Assembly (NCBI GenBank): GCA_008973525.1
Contig: WACJ01000550.1
Location: 1 to 64,000, forward strand
Reading direction: 5' to 3'
DNA length: 64,000 nt
DNA from: Stenopsyche tienmushanensis
Taxonomy: Eukaryota; Arthropoda; Insecta; Trichoptera; Stenopsychidae
Shown here: positions 36,211 to 48,594 of the stretch, piece by piece
How the letters are laid out: each line of letters opens with the position of its first letter
Position numbering within the stretch: the first letter of the stretch is position 1
Program-made: the position numbers and the translations under genes
Notes under the pieces: model-generated
Database searches by the model: none
What the model was told of the DNA's origin: nothing
What the model saw: the letters and a program-made list of their open reading frames with translations, nothing else

Positions 36211-37089
36211 AATACAAGATTACAAAGAATATACGTAAATTTGAAAGATATTGACTCAAATAGTCGATTGATAGAGATCTATCTTCTATATCAAATAATG
36301 TACAATGATATGATCAGTCAATTTATGCGGTACACGATTTCATTATTTACAGCGTCCATTATCTACTTTTTGATGGTACTTGATGTATATTTTGCGCTTT
36401 AAAATCTAATCGCTATTTTTATTGTTAATTTGTTCCTGAATGATTCATTGAAGATTATAAATGAAAATGTGATGATGTCATATCTTAGGAATACTTGTAG
36501 ATCAACTTAACATTAGACGATTAAATGATGAAGATGAAACGAAATCTGAATGTATCTGCCGATTCTCGCACAAATTTATTTGGATTTGTTAAAGCTTTAA
36601 ATTGATCAAATAAGTATGAAATATCTAAGAAAAACATATTTATATAGATGTATTAAAAATAAATATTATGTACGGCCTGATGATGGCCAAAAATCTGATA
36701 TGACAATTGATTTTGCAGAAAGTATTATATGTTAAAAATATTCTAACAATTATATTATCTCAATGAACTTTACTTAAACACTTTTTCTTGCAAAATTAAG
36801 AACAACAGGATATTTTAGGGAGGAAATATGAATGATCCATATAAACATATTTTATAAAAATTGCTATTATTTGTTCCACAAATACGTTCTATTTCTTCTA
36901 AAAAAAATTATTACAGCGTATATAAATTAAAGGAATATTTGGTCAATTGAATTCAAAATGTTTTGTATAAATAAGCACAAATTGTGTACAAAATATCCCA
37001 TTAGTCCATCCCAAAATATTGATATTATCAAAGGCGAATCGACTCGATGAAATTATATACATTTTTTTTATAATTCCCGAATCGTTTAA
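36211..37089. other. AT-rich intergenic DNA, no feature seen
   Basis: AT-rich. CCTGATGATGGCC near 36676 is a short word also seen in some insect repeats. Nothing else. Confidence 0.5.
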
Positions 37090-37490
37090 GCATTCAGTCA
37101 TTATATAATGAACGAGCATAGGCGCCGGCGAAGATTAGAACTAGATATAATTACTTCGGAAATGTTAAAGGCCAAAAAGGCCGTAACGTTTGAGGGTAGG
37201 TATGTTACCTGTCCGCCGCCATGTAAACCACAGGCTTTGGCATGATTGATGACAGCGGTCAAGTTTACCTATTATTGCCAAAAATTAGGTTTCGTGTTAG
37301 CCCAGAATATTTTGTACACACGAAAAAACGATCGCCGGTAGACGGGATTTTTTTCTATCGAGTCGAACATTATCGCTATCGTATTGGGGGTGGACAAAAT
37401 TAATTTCGGCAGATCTCTGCCATCGACCGCATTTCATTACACAACACGTCCCGTGCTTATTGTCTTAATTTAAAATTGGTTTTTTGACAG
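37090..37490. promoter_or_regulatory. GC-richer island
   Basis: Balanced block with GGCCAAAAAGGCC (a short inverted repeat) near 37172, AACCACAG (Runt/RUNX-type core) near 37226 and TGATTGATGACAG (Exd/Hth-type) near 37241. Candidate enhancer. Function inferred. Confidence 0.33.
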
Positions 37491-38309
37491 GTAGCGTTAT
37501 GCGAGTTTGCGGAAAGAGCATCATTATCTTCGTATTATATAAAGTGGGCGACAAGTGTCTTACTGTACATGGAACCATTTTTTTTATTATAATAATATTT
37601 ATTTTGCTGCTTATAAAGCATAAAACGAGATCAGTTCGCTTGCAGAGCCGGTATTATTACAACTCGGTTTTTTTTTTCAGAGATATCTTAGTAAATATAT
37701 TCTGCGAGTGCGAAATATCCGTTACACGATGATAGAATATGGAATCATGACTTATTTTCTTCTTATTATTATACCATAGAATACATTTAATCCTAACTTG
37801 TAATATAAGAGCAGTGGTGCTTGTAGATATGCCAGTATATTAGTAAATGACATTAGACAATGTCTTCGGGTAATTCGAAAAACACTGCCATATCGAAAAT
37901 ATCGTTTGAAATCACACAATGAACTATTTTTCCATAGATAGATGTATATAAAAAAATAAGCCAATTTGCCTATTGTTAGTAGTATAAGTAAAGTAAAATA
38001 TTTTTTTCAGAATTTTTATACAGTCATGAGGTTACATTTAATATGTAATCGAAGAATTGGATGATAATTTTTCAAACATGTATACACTAAGGGTTGACAC
38101 TCGTGGAAAAATTGACTTTCTTTATAAATATATTTTTGATTTAAAATAATAAAATCACCCTATACGTAGTACTTTTCAAAGCTCGAATAGAGTATGTATG
38201 GTAACTCGGTTCGGTAAATCCAATCTCTGTAGCCTGTCCAGTGCTATTTAGGAGCACCACATAACATGCAAGTAGTAAAATATCTTCAATAAACGATTCG
38301 AAGAGAGGC
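37491..38309. other. AT-rich intergenic DNA, no feature seen
   Basis: AT-rich with poly-T tracts. The plus frame 37484-37732 and minus frame 37752-37964 have AT-driven composition and no domain. Confidence 0.55.
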
Positions 38310-38815
38310 TGTACCAAATGTTAACCCTTGGGGTTTTTCTCGGACGTCGAGGCTTCACATTTGACCCCGAGGTCACCCCTTCCGCATTTTTCAGCGCCTT
38401 TCACCATGCCCGTAATATTATAATTGTCTTGGGTAATCAGTCATGTCTGAAGCACACGCGGACGTACCAGAGGTTCCCGTGGGCCCATAAATATTAACTT
38501 AAAAACAATTAAAACATCGTTCCGTCCAAATACCGGCGGTTCCTTAACAAGATCTAAATAGATCACCGCTATCGGCGCCCGCAAAGGCCCAAACCAATTT
38601 GTAAGTGACAGTTCCCATAAATTTAACTCTTAAAGTCTTCGCTTCATTTAATTCCCAGCCATTACTTAGTTGTATAGGTGGAAACAAAGCCGCAATTAAC
38701 ATCTTGAGAAATTATCTGGAATTGCGTAATTATCCCCTGGGACATTTAGTAGTCAATTGTGATACACGCGACACACTCCGATGTTTCACTCTACTCAACA
38801 ACACGTGAAAGCTCT
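38310..38815. promoter_or_regulatory. Long GC-richer island
   Basis: About 500 bp of raised G+C with CpGs. GAGGTCACCCC near 38370 resembles a nuclear-receptor half-site (AGGTCA). The plus frame 38605-38808 (67 codons) shows no domain. Candidate regulatory element or part of an untranslated transcript. Confidence 0.3.
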
Positions 38816-41809
38816 CTTCATACAGAACATAATTTAGCAACATTTGTATTTTGTAGAAAATCTAGCACTATTCGGATTTGCAATAAATCAGACATTAATT
38901 TTTGGAATTTAACGAGATGATTATTTTTTTAAGTTTTATAGAAAATATATAAGATATACATACGAACAATATGGTAATTGGTCAGATAAAATATTGAATA
39001 TGACAGAACACAAAGTTTTATCGAAATTTTGCACATGTAATACAGGTGGAAATCAATCTATTACATAATTTTTACAAGAATATCAAATGGCAAAAAAGCT
39101 CGATACAATTGATTATCACATAGTTTTATGCAATACTATCGATACAACTAAACACTTAAATATCAAATGCGATTCTAGTATAAATATATGAAAATTTATA
39201 CTGATTTAAAATGTCGTGTTTTATGTTTTTGCAATAAAAGATAAGCATTAGTTCATTATTACAAAATAGGATAAAAGAATGCAATAAAATGTTAAATATT
39301 TGAAATGCCTTATCTGTTATGGGATGTAGGTAATCCCCATAGAAAATTATTCTAGGAAAATATTTTTTTAAGCGATGATTTCTTACTTGTCTTCCATATG
39401 GTTAAATAAGGATAAGATTTTTTAAATAAAAAAAATGTATACAAGTATATATGATTGAGTAGCGAAATAATCATTATTTTATAATGAGGTTATAATGATT
39501 GTTGCAAATTCAGACATTAACATTCCTGCATGACTTTATTAGTCGCCTCAGTATTTATTTATTCAGATTTAAAAAATCAGGATAAATCAGGATCGAAACA
39601 ATCTCTGTTCTAGGATACAAAATAATAAATTGGGTAAAAGCCATATAAATTTGCATCTTGCCCAAAATATATTTCAGTATTGGGTTAAACATATAAATTA
39701 AATTTTGGTTATTTAATATTGTATTATCAATTTTTGAAAATCCTTAATATTTAACAAAAAGCATTGTTAACAAGCTGTTAATTTATGTTTGAGGTTTGCA
39801 TGCAAGATGTTGAATATTTATTGTCGAGTTCAAACTGCTTCATTGAAATATTAGTTGATTTGAATTGAGGACAGTATTAATTTGATGTAAATTGCATATC
39901 ATGAGATTGAGGTTCAATCAAGGATCAAATTATGCGATATTGTCTTGATGATCGTTTTTTATTCAGGCATCAGAGCGAATTTCTCGAAAAAATATTCTTT
40001 CTTTCTTCAACTTCTCTCGATTATCTTAAATATCATGTACACAATTTAAGATTGACGATTCAGTTTTTTTTCGGGATGAAAGCGACGATGAACAATAAAA
40101 ATAGATTAGGTTAGTAAATGCGCAGAAACGATTAAAATGATCCCATAAAGATCAAACGGTTATTTGTTAAATTGGACTCGACTCTAAAATTATAATTCCA
40201 TTATGATTTCTCAGCGCCTTTGATAGATTATAAAGTATCCGAGCTACAGAATCCAAATAAAGAACGTCGAATTAACATCTAACAGTCTTATAAATTGAGC
40301 ACTTCTGTCAGGGATTGTAAAATAAATATAAATCATACAGTTGCGCTGCATAAAGTATAAATGTTTCAATTTAATAGATTAGTTTATATGGAAGAGCAAT
40401 ATATGGGAAGTGGTTATATTGCTTTATATTTCCTTATTCGGCCATATTTACATCAGACGTATATGAAATGTCAGCAAGGTGATGGGGAGAATAAATTTGC
40501 TCCCATTGCGAGTATTTCTTTTCGCCAGCAAATATGCCAGTGTGAAAATTGTCTCGAAAGTAAAAACCGAAGCGACTCGCGTTACGTAGGAGATTCTTAA
40601 AAACCGATTAGGAATTCAACGTGAAAACAAACAATGTGTCGCATAATTTGTAAATTTTTACATTTTTCCCTATTTATATTTCGGTTATTGTCAAAATAAG
40701 TCATTAAACATCATTAGAAGCATTTAAAACATCGTTACATGATTGTTTTTCACAATCAATTATTCACGGCAGGCTTTTATTGTGCGTTGAGCACAAGTAG
40801 TCCATCGCCGTGAAAGTTTACATACGACGATTGTTCAATGGTGTTATACAAATGTCTACCGACTATGAATATCTCAGTAGATCTACCCAAAATACGTGTT
40901 AAAAACCACTTCTTTCATTCTGTAAAAGAGGAACCGGAATGATTGATTGTGATTATGCTAACGCCGAACAAAAACGGACGTTGAACTGACAAAATATAAC
41001 ACTAATTACATTTACACGCGTTGTATACGTTGGTCATGTACAAATATATTCACGAAGGTGCTCAGAATGATTTTTTACTGATATTAAATTAATAATTTAA
41101 TACGTAAAATGTACAAATTATTGGCATAAAAATAATTTAGCCATAAAAACACGCTGAAAATACAAATGATCGCATCTAACATTTCAATGATAAATGAATT
41201 ATTTCAGCGTGTAAGGCTAATCTATTGATGCATTGATGCAATGGAAAGAATTTATAAATTATGTCTATATCAAGGCATTACATTAAAACAACGAGTTACA
41301 TACGGCCTTTACAGTATTATTGTGATTCACTTTGAATTTTCAAGATCGAATTGCATATTTATGCCTTGTGGTACGCTTTTTATCAATTTTGAGAAAAGCT
41401 GTCAGTCATTTCGAAAAAAGTCTGTGATTACTTTGTACATGAATACCAATACTAGACACATGTGTTGTTACTTAATATGGCACTTTATAAAAAAAAGTCG
41501 TAAAATAATCCATTCTAACTGAGGTATAAGATTAAAAGTCACTGTCATATATGGTATATTTGCAATAAGGAGTTAGAATACATTATTAAGGATGTTTATA
41601 TATTTCGTACGATTGGATAAATTTTTTATGATTTGCGAACATTATCTGTTAAGTAAATTTAATATCCAATCAAATTTGGACGTCTCGTGTTCCGTAGTCT
41701 CTATATGAATGTATCATATTGTTCGATTCAAAGTGTTAAAATTAACAGTAAAAAAATTGTGCGTTGGTACATTATAATTTTATTACGTAAAAAGCATGTT
41801 TTATGCCCA
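38816..41809. other. AT-rich intergenic DNA with balanced patches
   Basis: AT-rich. A balanced patch at 40200-40620 has a 79-codon plus frame (40361-40600) with several cysteines but no recognised motif. The 40740-41060 patch has no frame. The 93-codon frame 41241-41522 is AT-driven and not recognised. Confidence 0.45.
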
Positions 41810-42360
41810 TTGCCATGAATATTCAGGGCGCAGGGACCTGAAAAAAATGCACCCACTAAAAAGCTCGTATCAGAGATCGCGCCATTAAATCGTTATTTAA
41901 AATGGATTCGTCACATTTCCTAGAAACGCACAGAGTTACGAGTACATTTAACAAGTGCTTATGCTTATATCGGAGGATCTTCGACAATTAACATAATTTT
42001 TTAACAAATGTTGAGCCCGATGCTCATGTCAGATAGCGCAGATATCCTGTTCGAGGGCCGAGTCCGCCTTTATCTTTTACGCCGTGTGTACTTTTTTTTA
42101 CACATGATAAATAATCAAATTTGTTATGATATATACATTTTTAATTGCATTCAATAGAGCATCTCTTCGCGTTCGGGCTATTAAAGCATCCATCGGCGCA
42201 CCTAACCGCCTCTCGAGGATATTCATTACGTTTATTTGAATTAAGCTGCTTAATTTATCAATTTAATTAAAACCCCCCGTTTAAGGCATTAAGCCATAAG
42301 AAAAAAACACGCTAAATAACCCGTGACGCCCAACCTGACCACCATAACTTGAATCACAGA
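41810..42360. promoter_or_regulatory. GC-richer islands with AT homeodomain cores
   Basis: Balanced blocks at 41820-41880, 42010-42110 and 42160-42360, interleaved with TTAATTAAAA/TTTATTTGAATTAAG words (homeodomain-type cores) and a C-run near 42273. No open frame. Candidate enhancer cluster. Confidence 0.3.
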
Positions 42361-42666
42361 TTTAAATACTCGTAGAATCATGAACTATACTTATAGTATT
42401 ATACAATCAGCAAATTAAGACGTAATTATATTTTTCCCTTTTAAATTGGTTAATATTAATAATTCTCTAGACAAAAGCATTTCCAACGCTATACAGTCTG
42501 TGGAAAATACATAAATTTCCATTTAGAAAATCCATCTCCATATAATAAAACTACTATAACCACAAGTAGTAATGAAATATTTTTTCTATGAAAAAATGTA
42601 TTATATTTGTTATTTTTAGAGTTTGATTGTTTTTAAACCTTTTTTTCGTACTCCCTTTTATTAGAT

Positions 42667-42978
42667 CAGCGCTTCTTAAACAGAGTCCGCGGACCCTTGG
42701 GGGTTCGCGAAGATATGTAAACATTTATCTATAATTGAACATGATATTTTTATAAAATTATTTACAGAAAACATTATAAGAAGATCTATTTTGATCAATA
42801 TTTGACCAAGAAATGTTTGCTTGTTTGAAAAATTAAGTCAAAAGGGTTAGGATGGGGTCTGCCAAAAAAATTTTGTTCCAGAAGGGATCCGCGAAAAAAT
42901 ATTTGCTTGAGATGGGGTCCGCGGAAGAAATTTTGGTCAAAAGGGGGTCCGCTGACTACATAAGCTTATAAACCGCTA
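42667..42978. mobile_element. hAT-like MITE, 312 bp, with internal tandem repeats
   Basis: The left end CAGCGCTTCTTAAAC..GAGTCCGCGGACCC and the complement of the right end TAGCGGTTTATAAG..GTCAGCGGACCCCC form imperfect inverted ends of hAT style. The flanking octamers TATTAGAT (42659-42666) and TATCAAAC (42979-42986) agree at 5 of 8, all differences being transitions, which fits an old 8-bp duplication. Near the right end the word GGGGTCCGC followed by AAAAATTT recurs four times with a period of about 31 bp (42851-42952). No coding capacity. Confidence 0.6.
42851..42953 (+). repeat. About 31-bp tandem repeat inside the MITE, 3.5 copies
   Basis: Copies start with GGGGTCTGCC, AGGGATCCGCG, GGGGTCCGCGG and GGGGTCCGCTG, each of the first three followed by an A-rich then TTTG-rich half. 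Subterminal repeats of this kind are common in hAT MITEs. Confidence 0.7.
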
Positions 42979-42986
42979 TATCAAAC

Positions 42987-44699
42987 TATTCCCGATATAT
43001 AGATTTCATAGCATGTAAATGTGGTCGCTAGTTACACCTCCTGTACAGTTGATAACAATTATGCTCCGACCTTTGCATAAATGTGGTCGAAAAAATCAAT
43101 ATCAATGATTAAAATTAATTTAATTGTCATTTATTCAGATTTTTTGATCATAAATCAATGAAAATCTTAATACAATCGATAGCAAATTTGAAATACCAAT
43201 AGAAAAAATTTGCTTGTGTTGTTAAATAAAATTAAAACCATAATTTGATCGATGCCTAAATTTTAAGATTTTTAAACATATTTCTTAATAACTATAAGAA
43301 ATATAATTTTTAAACTTTATCGTCATTATTTTGGTCATTAGAATTTGATTTTTAAATTCATTTTCAGGCAATGTTTGCTTTCCATTATGGTAAAAATTAT
43401 ATGAAATCGTCAATGAATTTTCGAAATTATTCTTCATTGTTGTACATCAGAAAAACTGTGCTAAATTTGTTTAAAAAGTCAATTCCGATAAATGTGTTAC
43501 AAAAGCAAAATTTCCACCCAAACATCAAAATCAAATTTATCGTACTTAAAGCAATTTATGGTCATGCAGAAATATTAATCATCAGAAATATATCATTCTT
43601 GATCTTTGTTCAATTTAATAAAACAATCACTGTTCTGTTTTGATGTCTTTCAATTTTGATCAATTAGAGAAAACACTTTTTTCCTAGAATATTGAGCTAT
43701 TTTTTTTTGGATTTTCGTAATACAAACATTTCACCACTATAAAAAATATTTTTCTATAATGAACAAGAATTTTTGATTTGAGCAATGATCTTTTGTCATT
43801 TATAAGGCGGCAGCGTTCATTACAAAATTATTTAATAATATAAATTTGAAGAAGTAAAGCTAAGACGAGTTAAGTAGGCTGAATGAGGTAAAACTTCCCA
43901 TTTCGCCATTTAAAATATTTTACAAGATTATTGCTAAAATATATTCTAATTCCAATATCAATAAACTCCTTTCAAATCTTATTAAACAAACAAATTTGCG
44001 CGCAATCTTTGAAGTTGATGTTTTTGGTTGACCGAAAGTCATCCATGACTTTTTTGGGTTATCATATTAAATGCATTTTTAATCGCCAATTATAGCACAC
44101 TGTAAAGATTCAATTAACGAACAAGAAGTGAAATACCGGAATTAAATCGTTGGCAATATTTCATTTTGAAAGTTATTGCGGAACACAATGACTAACCATC
44201 TAAGCGTCTATTTTTAATAGCACTTAAGAGTATCATCGTCGGATATCTTTGGTCTATGGTTTCATCTTTAATTATGAATAGTAAATATTACTAATGACTA
44301 GTTTTGTTGGGTTCTATTATTTATCATAAAAGAAGCAGAAGAGAAATTAAAGGATTGAAAACCTCTGCACCCCCTTAATCAAATATCAAACATTCTTAAT
44401 AAAGTCACTTAGTATATACAACTGAATATTTCGTGCAAATTTTTCACAAAAAAATGAGCCTTAAATAAACAAAATTGAGAGATTATGGATATTCTATGAT
44501 TATATGGAATTATTTTTCATTTCAAGCTCATGATTTTCTATTATTATTATTGTGAAATATACTTTCTAAAATAATAACTATCCATCAAAACTGGTGTTTA
44601 ACTCATGGTTTTTCATTCTTATAGAGATTTAACAATTGTTTTTCCTCATATTTTTTAATATGCATGGCTTTATCATCAATATATTGTAATATGCTGATA
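42987..44699. other. AT-rich intergenic DNA, no feature seen
   Basis: AT-rich. The 90-codon plus frame at 43371-43643 (I, K, F, N-rich) has no domain and is taken as chance. Confidence 0.55.
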
Positions 44700-45284
44700 A
44701 ATTCGAGTATAAAGAGTTCGTATACAGCGAGGGCTTAAAATCCACAAATCACATTATCATGATTTATGTGCAGTAACTTGTCGAGACAGTTTCAATCATT
44801 TTCTATGCGGAATTTTCTCGAGTGCATAATGCGAACGTGGAATTTTATTATAAAAAAGTCACACGCTCGAGATAAATGGCGTAGCGATACCATCTTTAGC
44901 AAATGTCATTAGAGTAATTTTAAGTATTTAGTATAGTTGATCCTCAGACATGGCCGCTTTTTACAAGGCAATTAATCGATGTTGCTAATTGGCGTGTGAC
45001 AAAAAAGGGCACCACTCCTGCAGAACAGCGAAAGGGAATAGCGAGCCTTATATTTTTCATTGTTTTAATTTTTTAAATATATGTCTTATTTCAGGGCAGA
45101 CATCCTTCGCTTCATTTTGTGGGTAGGTCGGCGATTTTACGGTTCTCTGATGTAAAATATGCAATTACATAATATGGGGTCGTTAAGAATTGATGGAATA
45201 ATTTCTGCATCGTTCTGGCCTCGAATGCAAACGATTTTATCAATGAGCGGCGAAAGGACCAATAAAGAGACAGTTGATCCCTTT
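44700..45284. promoter_or_regulatory. GC-richer patches left of the Mutator-like element
   Basis: Balanced patches at 44700-44900, 44940-45060 and 45100-45280. No coding frame. Candidate regulatory DNA by composition. Confidence 0.25.
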
Positions 45285-45309
45285 TAAGGGGGGCAATCCC
45301 TTTACAACG
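45285..45309 (+). repeat. Left terminal inverted repeat of Mutator-like element
   Basis: TAAGGGGGGCAATCCCTTTA pairs with 46501-46520 at about 18 of 20 positions. Confidence 0.7.
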
Positions 45310-45545
45310 TTAAAAAAAACGGTTTTTTTTATTAAAAAAAAAGGAAAACATATTATGAGTATACTATAAAAGAGAAAAATCAGAATATAAAATATTTACG
45401 AAGTTATAGCGCGTAATCAAGAGCACGTTGGAACTGCTGTCTCTAAAAAATATTTTAATCAAAACTATTGTTATATTGCACTCATATATCTGTAATTATA
45501 GGTATGCGAAATTAACGTTGCTCAAAGTCAGTTTAGCTCGATAGT

Positions 45546-46133
45546 TTGTCACGTGAGGTTGAATTTTCGAAGCAAAAATGTCAAAATATCTTAATAATCG
45601 AACGAAACATAGAAACCCGACTGGATTCAAAATCTGATGTAAATGACAGAAAGCTATCGCTTAAAAAATATCCAAAGCTTGAAAACATGACTCCATTTCT
45701 TGGCCATGAGATAAAACAGCAGCTCTTACGAATTTATAAAGATTTGTCCAAGGATAAATTACTTCAATGATGCTTGGATGGCCATACCCAAAATACTAAT
45801 GAAAGTTTTAACTCAACGGTTTGACAATTGGTTCCAAAGCACCAGCATTCTGGTGTAAAAATCATTGAAATATCAACGCACATTACTTCTGGGATATTTA
45901 ATAACGACTATAACATCATTTTGAAGATGATAAATACATTAAATATAATTATCAACACCTACTGTGAAGTCTTTGCTGAAAACATTGATGAAACGCGGGT
46001 AACAAGGCAGAACCGTAAGAGTCTTTCTGAGACAAAAGCAACTCGCATAGCCCGAAAACAACAGCTACTCGAAGGTAATCAACTTTTTAAGAAAGCTGAA
46101 GATCTATTATATGCGCTTGGAATCACTGATTGA
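45546..46133 (+). pseudogene. MULE/Phantom-type transposase C-terminal fragment with two in-frame stops
   Basis: One frame runs from 45546 to 46133, interrupted only by TGA codons at 45768 and about 45822. Across the first stop it reads YKDLSKDKLLQ, stop, CLDGHTQNTNESFNS, the signature (Y-x-D-L..LL-x-x-C-L-x-G-x-T-Q-N-x-N-E-S-x-N) just after the catalytic domain of Mutator-like transposases common in insects. The tail has the usual polar, basic helix (SLSETKATRIARKQQLLEG). The stops are easily explained by CGA to TGA and TGG to TGA. The catalytic DDE part upstream is missing or unrecognisable. Dead copy. Confidence 0.7.
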
Positions 46134-46495
46134 TCGTTAAGTCACTAAAATTGATAGTTTTATCTTATTGAAACTTTAAACGAGATTATCTCGAAACTGC
46201 ATTTTCAAAATGTTCGCCAGTTGTAGCTTAAAAAGTTGTTGATCAAACTGGCTGAAATTTTGGAATGTTTCTCACTATAATATTATCTAGTCAACAAAGC
46301 TAAAGTTTAAAGATTTTCGCGTAAATAAATGATTGTTTTGGGGCAAAATGATCAAGAAAATGATAAAAAATATGAAAGGCGAACAGTTTGATATCACGAG
46401 AAAAGGCGCCTAATGGAATACCTTATAACTCGGCCATTTTGTTTTTTGTTTTTAATAAATTTAAATAAATTAGCACCTCAAGGTTGTATTTTTTG

Positions 46496-46520
46496 GCGTC
46501 TAAAAGGGTTGCCCCCCTTA
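46496..46520 (-). repeat. Right terminal inverted repeat of Mutator-like element
   Basis: The plus strand reads TAAAAGGGTTGCCCCCCTTA, complementary to the left end. Confidence 0.7.
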
Positions 46521-47279
46521 ATAATTAGATGTAATAAGTGTTTATAAACCTTTGTAAATTTTAAAATTTTATCAATATTTTTTTATGGCAAAAGAAGAAT
46601 TCTTTTTTTATAACTCTTTTTACTTTTTTACAGCCCTATGGCTACCCAGAAATTAGAAGCAATTCTCCTTGGAGACTTTGACAAGGAGACGTTTAATCCA
46701 ATTTTCCCTACCGCATCTATAGAAGTTTCATTTCAAAATCATTGCGATTCATAGCAGATGCATGATGGATTTCAACAAAACAAATAATCAATAAAGATAA
46801 TAGTTAAATTAAGTGGTTTATCTGAGTGATTTTCTCTTCTCATTTACTCTTAATAATTTAATTTATCAAATATGCTGAATCTATACCAAATGAAAAACAG
46901 CAAATTTGGATAGTCATAGAAATTTTATCTTTGTTCCAAATTTTAGGGTTGTTTTTAGTATGTAATCGTCTTATAAATGCATTGAAATATATTCTTGTAT
47001 GTTAATTCGATAAGACAAAACAAGTCTTTTGCATGATCTAATGCATACTGATTTGCTAAACAAAGAGTACAAGTGACGTAAGCGTTCGCAGAATTTGGGT
47101 TCGTATGTAGCATAAAGTTGAGTGTAATGACGCCTTAAGCAAGAAATATGAGCAGAGCATCTGGAACGACGTGGTCCAGAGGGAAAGCGAAGAAGAGCAG
47201 ACATGGTAAATTTTAATATAGGTAAATCCCCATGTTATAAATGTTTATGTATTAAAAAAAGTCCGTAGTGACATGATAA
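46521..47279. other. Intergenic DNA, small hairpin and an unassigned frame
   Basis: CTCCTTG (46665-46671) and CAAGGAG (46682-46688) form a perfect 7-bp hairpin. The minus frame 46971-47204 (77 codons, with an SGPRRSRCSAHISCLRRH stretch) is basic and cysteine-bearing but matches no family I know. It could be a repeat remnant. The rest is AT-rich. Confidence 0.4.
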
Positions 47280-47760
47280 TATTAAGTCGACGGCAAGGCC
47301 ACCGTGTACCGCCTGCTGCCTACACGGTCTTATTATATATTAATCAGTATGCCAAGCCACGCCGTGTGGACTTATGAAGTTATTTCCCCCCGCCGGCTGG
47401 CCATCTCAAAGCAACCCCCCACGGGCCCACCCCGCGATATTATATGAAATGAAGAAAAACTTCCCTTGTCTCTCTCATTCAAACCATAGCTATGCATTTC
47501 CCCCGGTCTGATCGCTCGTTCCGCTCCCACTCGAAAGCTCGCCCCATGGCGCTGTTGCCTTCGCGACCACGCTCTTCGGGAAAGCTTTACGAATGAAGAA
47601 ATCTTCTTATACTTTCTCTTGGCAAGCTTTTTATTCTGGGAAGTTCGAAGGACGTTAAATAAATGTGGCTCTGTGTAAATCGCGTGTGTGTGAAAACGTG
47701 AAAGACAACGGAATACATTTTTATTTTATCGTCTCACGTACGAAATTATTCTTTATAAGG
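47280..47760. promoter_or_regulatory. Strong GC-rich island, candidate promoter or enhancer
   Basis: About 450 bp with high G+C, C-runs and several CpGs (47280-47620), the most GC-rich block in the right half. No open frame of note, so not an obvious exon. A short pyrimidine stretch near 47465 and no TATA box. Could be the promoter of a non-coding RNA. Confidence 0.35.
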
Positions 47761-48594
47761 AGATATTCAACAGCATTTTAATGAAAGCCGGTAGACTCCG
47801 GTATGAACTAACGCTTACGCTTCATACAAAAAAATAATGATAAATTATGCATGAGGGAAATGAGACCGCGGACCTTCCAGACACCATTATAACTAACTTT
47901 CATTACCTAACTAATTGCAACTTTATTTTATGTATAAAAATAACGAACGATACGATCGCTTGTCTACATATATCAACAGCATTCATCTATGATATCGTTT
48001 AATATTACATATAAAATTACCGGTACAGGGTGTCCGCTAAGCATCAACATATTTTAAAAATATATTTTGCACTTCGTTATAATTAAACAAGCACACAATC
48101 GTTCTGAAAAACATAGAATTTTGCTATCAAAAATGTGCTTTGATTGAAGTATTGGTATGATGGGATATATATTGGACTTTTATTAACAATGTTCACATTT
48201 AAATCCAGATTTGAACCAAATTAAGCAGTTGGACTCGTAACTCAATCATCTTGGGTTCGAATCCTACAAGAGATGTTGCTGGCGATCGCATTTTTAAAAA
48301 CATAAATACGCCATGTTACACTATATCAAAATGATTGACAATGATCCCATAAAAAAGACTGCGACCAACTTAAAAAAATAATCGTTTCCATCGAAATTTA
48401 TTTCGATTTCCTGGATGTGAAAAAGTAAAAACAGGGACACTTAATAAAGATGTTTTTGTTAACATTTGATTTTCAATCATAGATCTTTTCATTCCTAAAA
48501 TTTCTTATCCAAATTGCAATATTCCATTTTAATCCTAAAAATTAATGAAGAAGATATTTCCCATATCCAATAAGGGATATTTTAAGAAGAAGGA
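47761..48594. other. AT-rich intergenic DNA with a tRNA-like fragment
   Basis: AT-rich apart from the tRNA-like stretch at 48226-48271. No gene. Confidence 0.5.
48226..48271 (+). other. tRNA-like fragment (B-box), probable SINE or tRNA pseudogene remnant
   Basis: GGGTTCGAATCC (48252-48263) is a perfect polymerase III B-box and T-loop. Upstream, TTGGACTCGTAACTCAA resembles an anticodon arm (loop CTCGTAA, anticodon CGT), but the stem pairs only at 3-4 positions. No D-arm and no matching acceptor stem could be drawn. Not a functional tRNA. A tRNA-derived SINE remnant is the likeliest source. Confidence 0.3.

Larger units (their letters stand above)
45285..46520 (+). mobile_element. Mutator-like (Phantom-type) DNA transposon relic, 1.24 kb
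   Basis: The ends are inverted: TAAGGGGGGCAATCCCTTTA from 45285, and the complement of the right end reads TAAGGGGGGCAACCCTTTTA (right boundary 46520). In between, a plus-strand transposase C-terminal portion survives (45546-46133). No flanking 8-9 bp duplication is visible: GATCCCTTT on the left and ATAATTAGA on the right do not match. At this length the element lacks most of a full-length transposase, so it is a deleted, decayed copy. The family name rests on the protein motif and is recalled. Confidence 0.65.

Noticed and set aside
36676..37190. Paired CCTGATGATGGCC and GGCCAAAAAGGCCGTAACG words as a split hammerhead or repeat
   Set aside because: The two words are about 500 bp apart, no linking repeat is visible, and the GAAA core is altered to GTAA.
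40361..40600. 79-codon cysteine-bearing frame as a small secreted protein
   Set aside because: No signal peptide at its start, no regular cysteine spacing, and a non-coding-looking context.
48226..48271. Functional tRNA-Thr(CGT)
   Set aside because: Good B-box, but the anticodon stem is mismatched and the D-arm and acceptor are missing. Kept only as a remnant.
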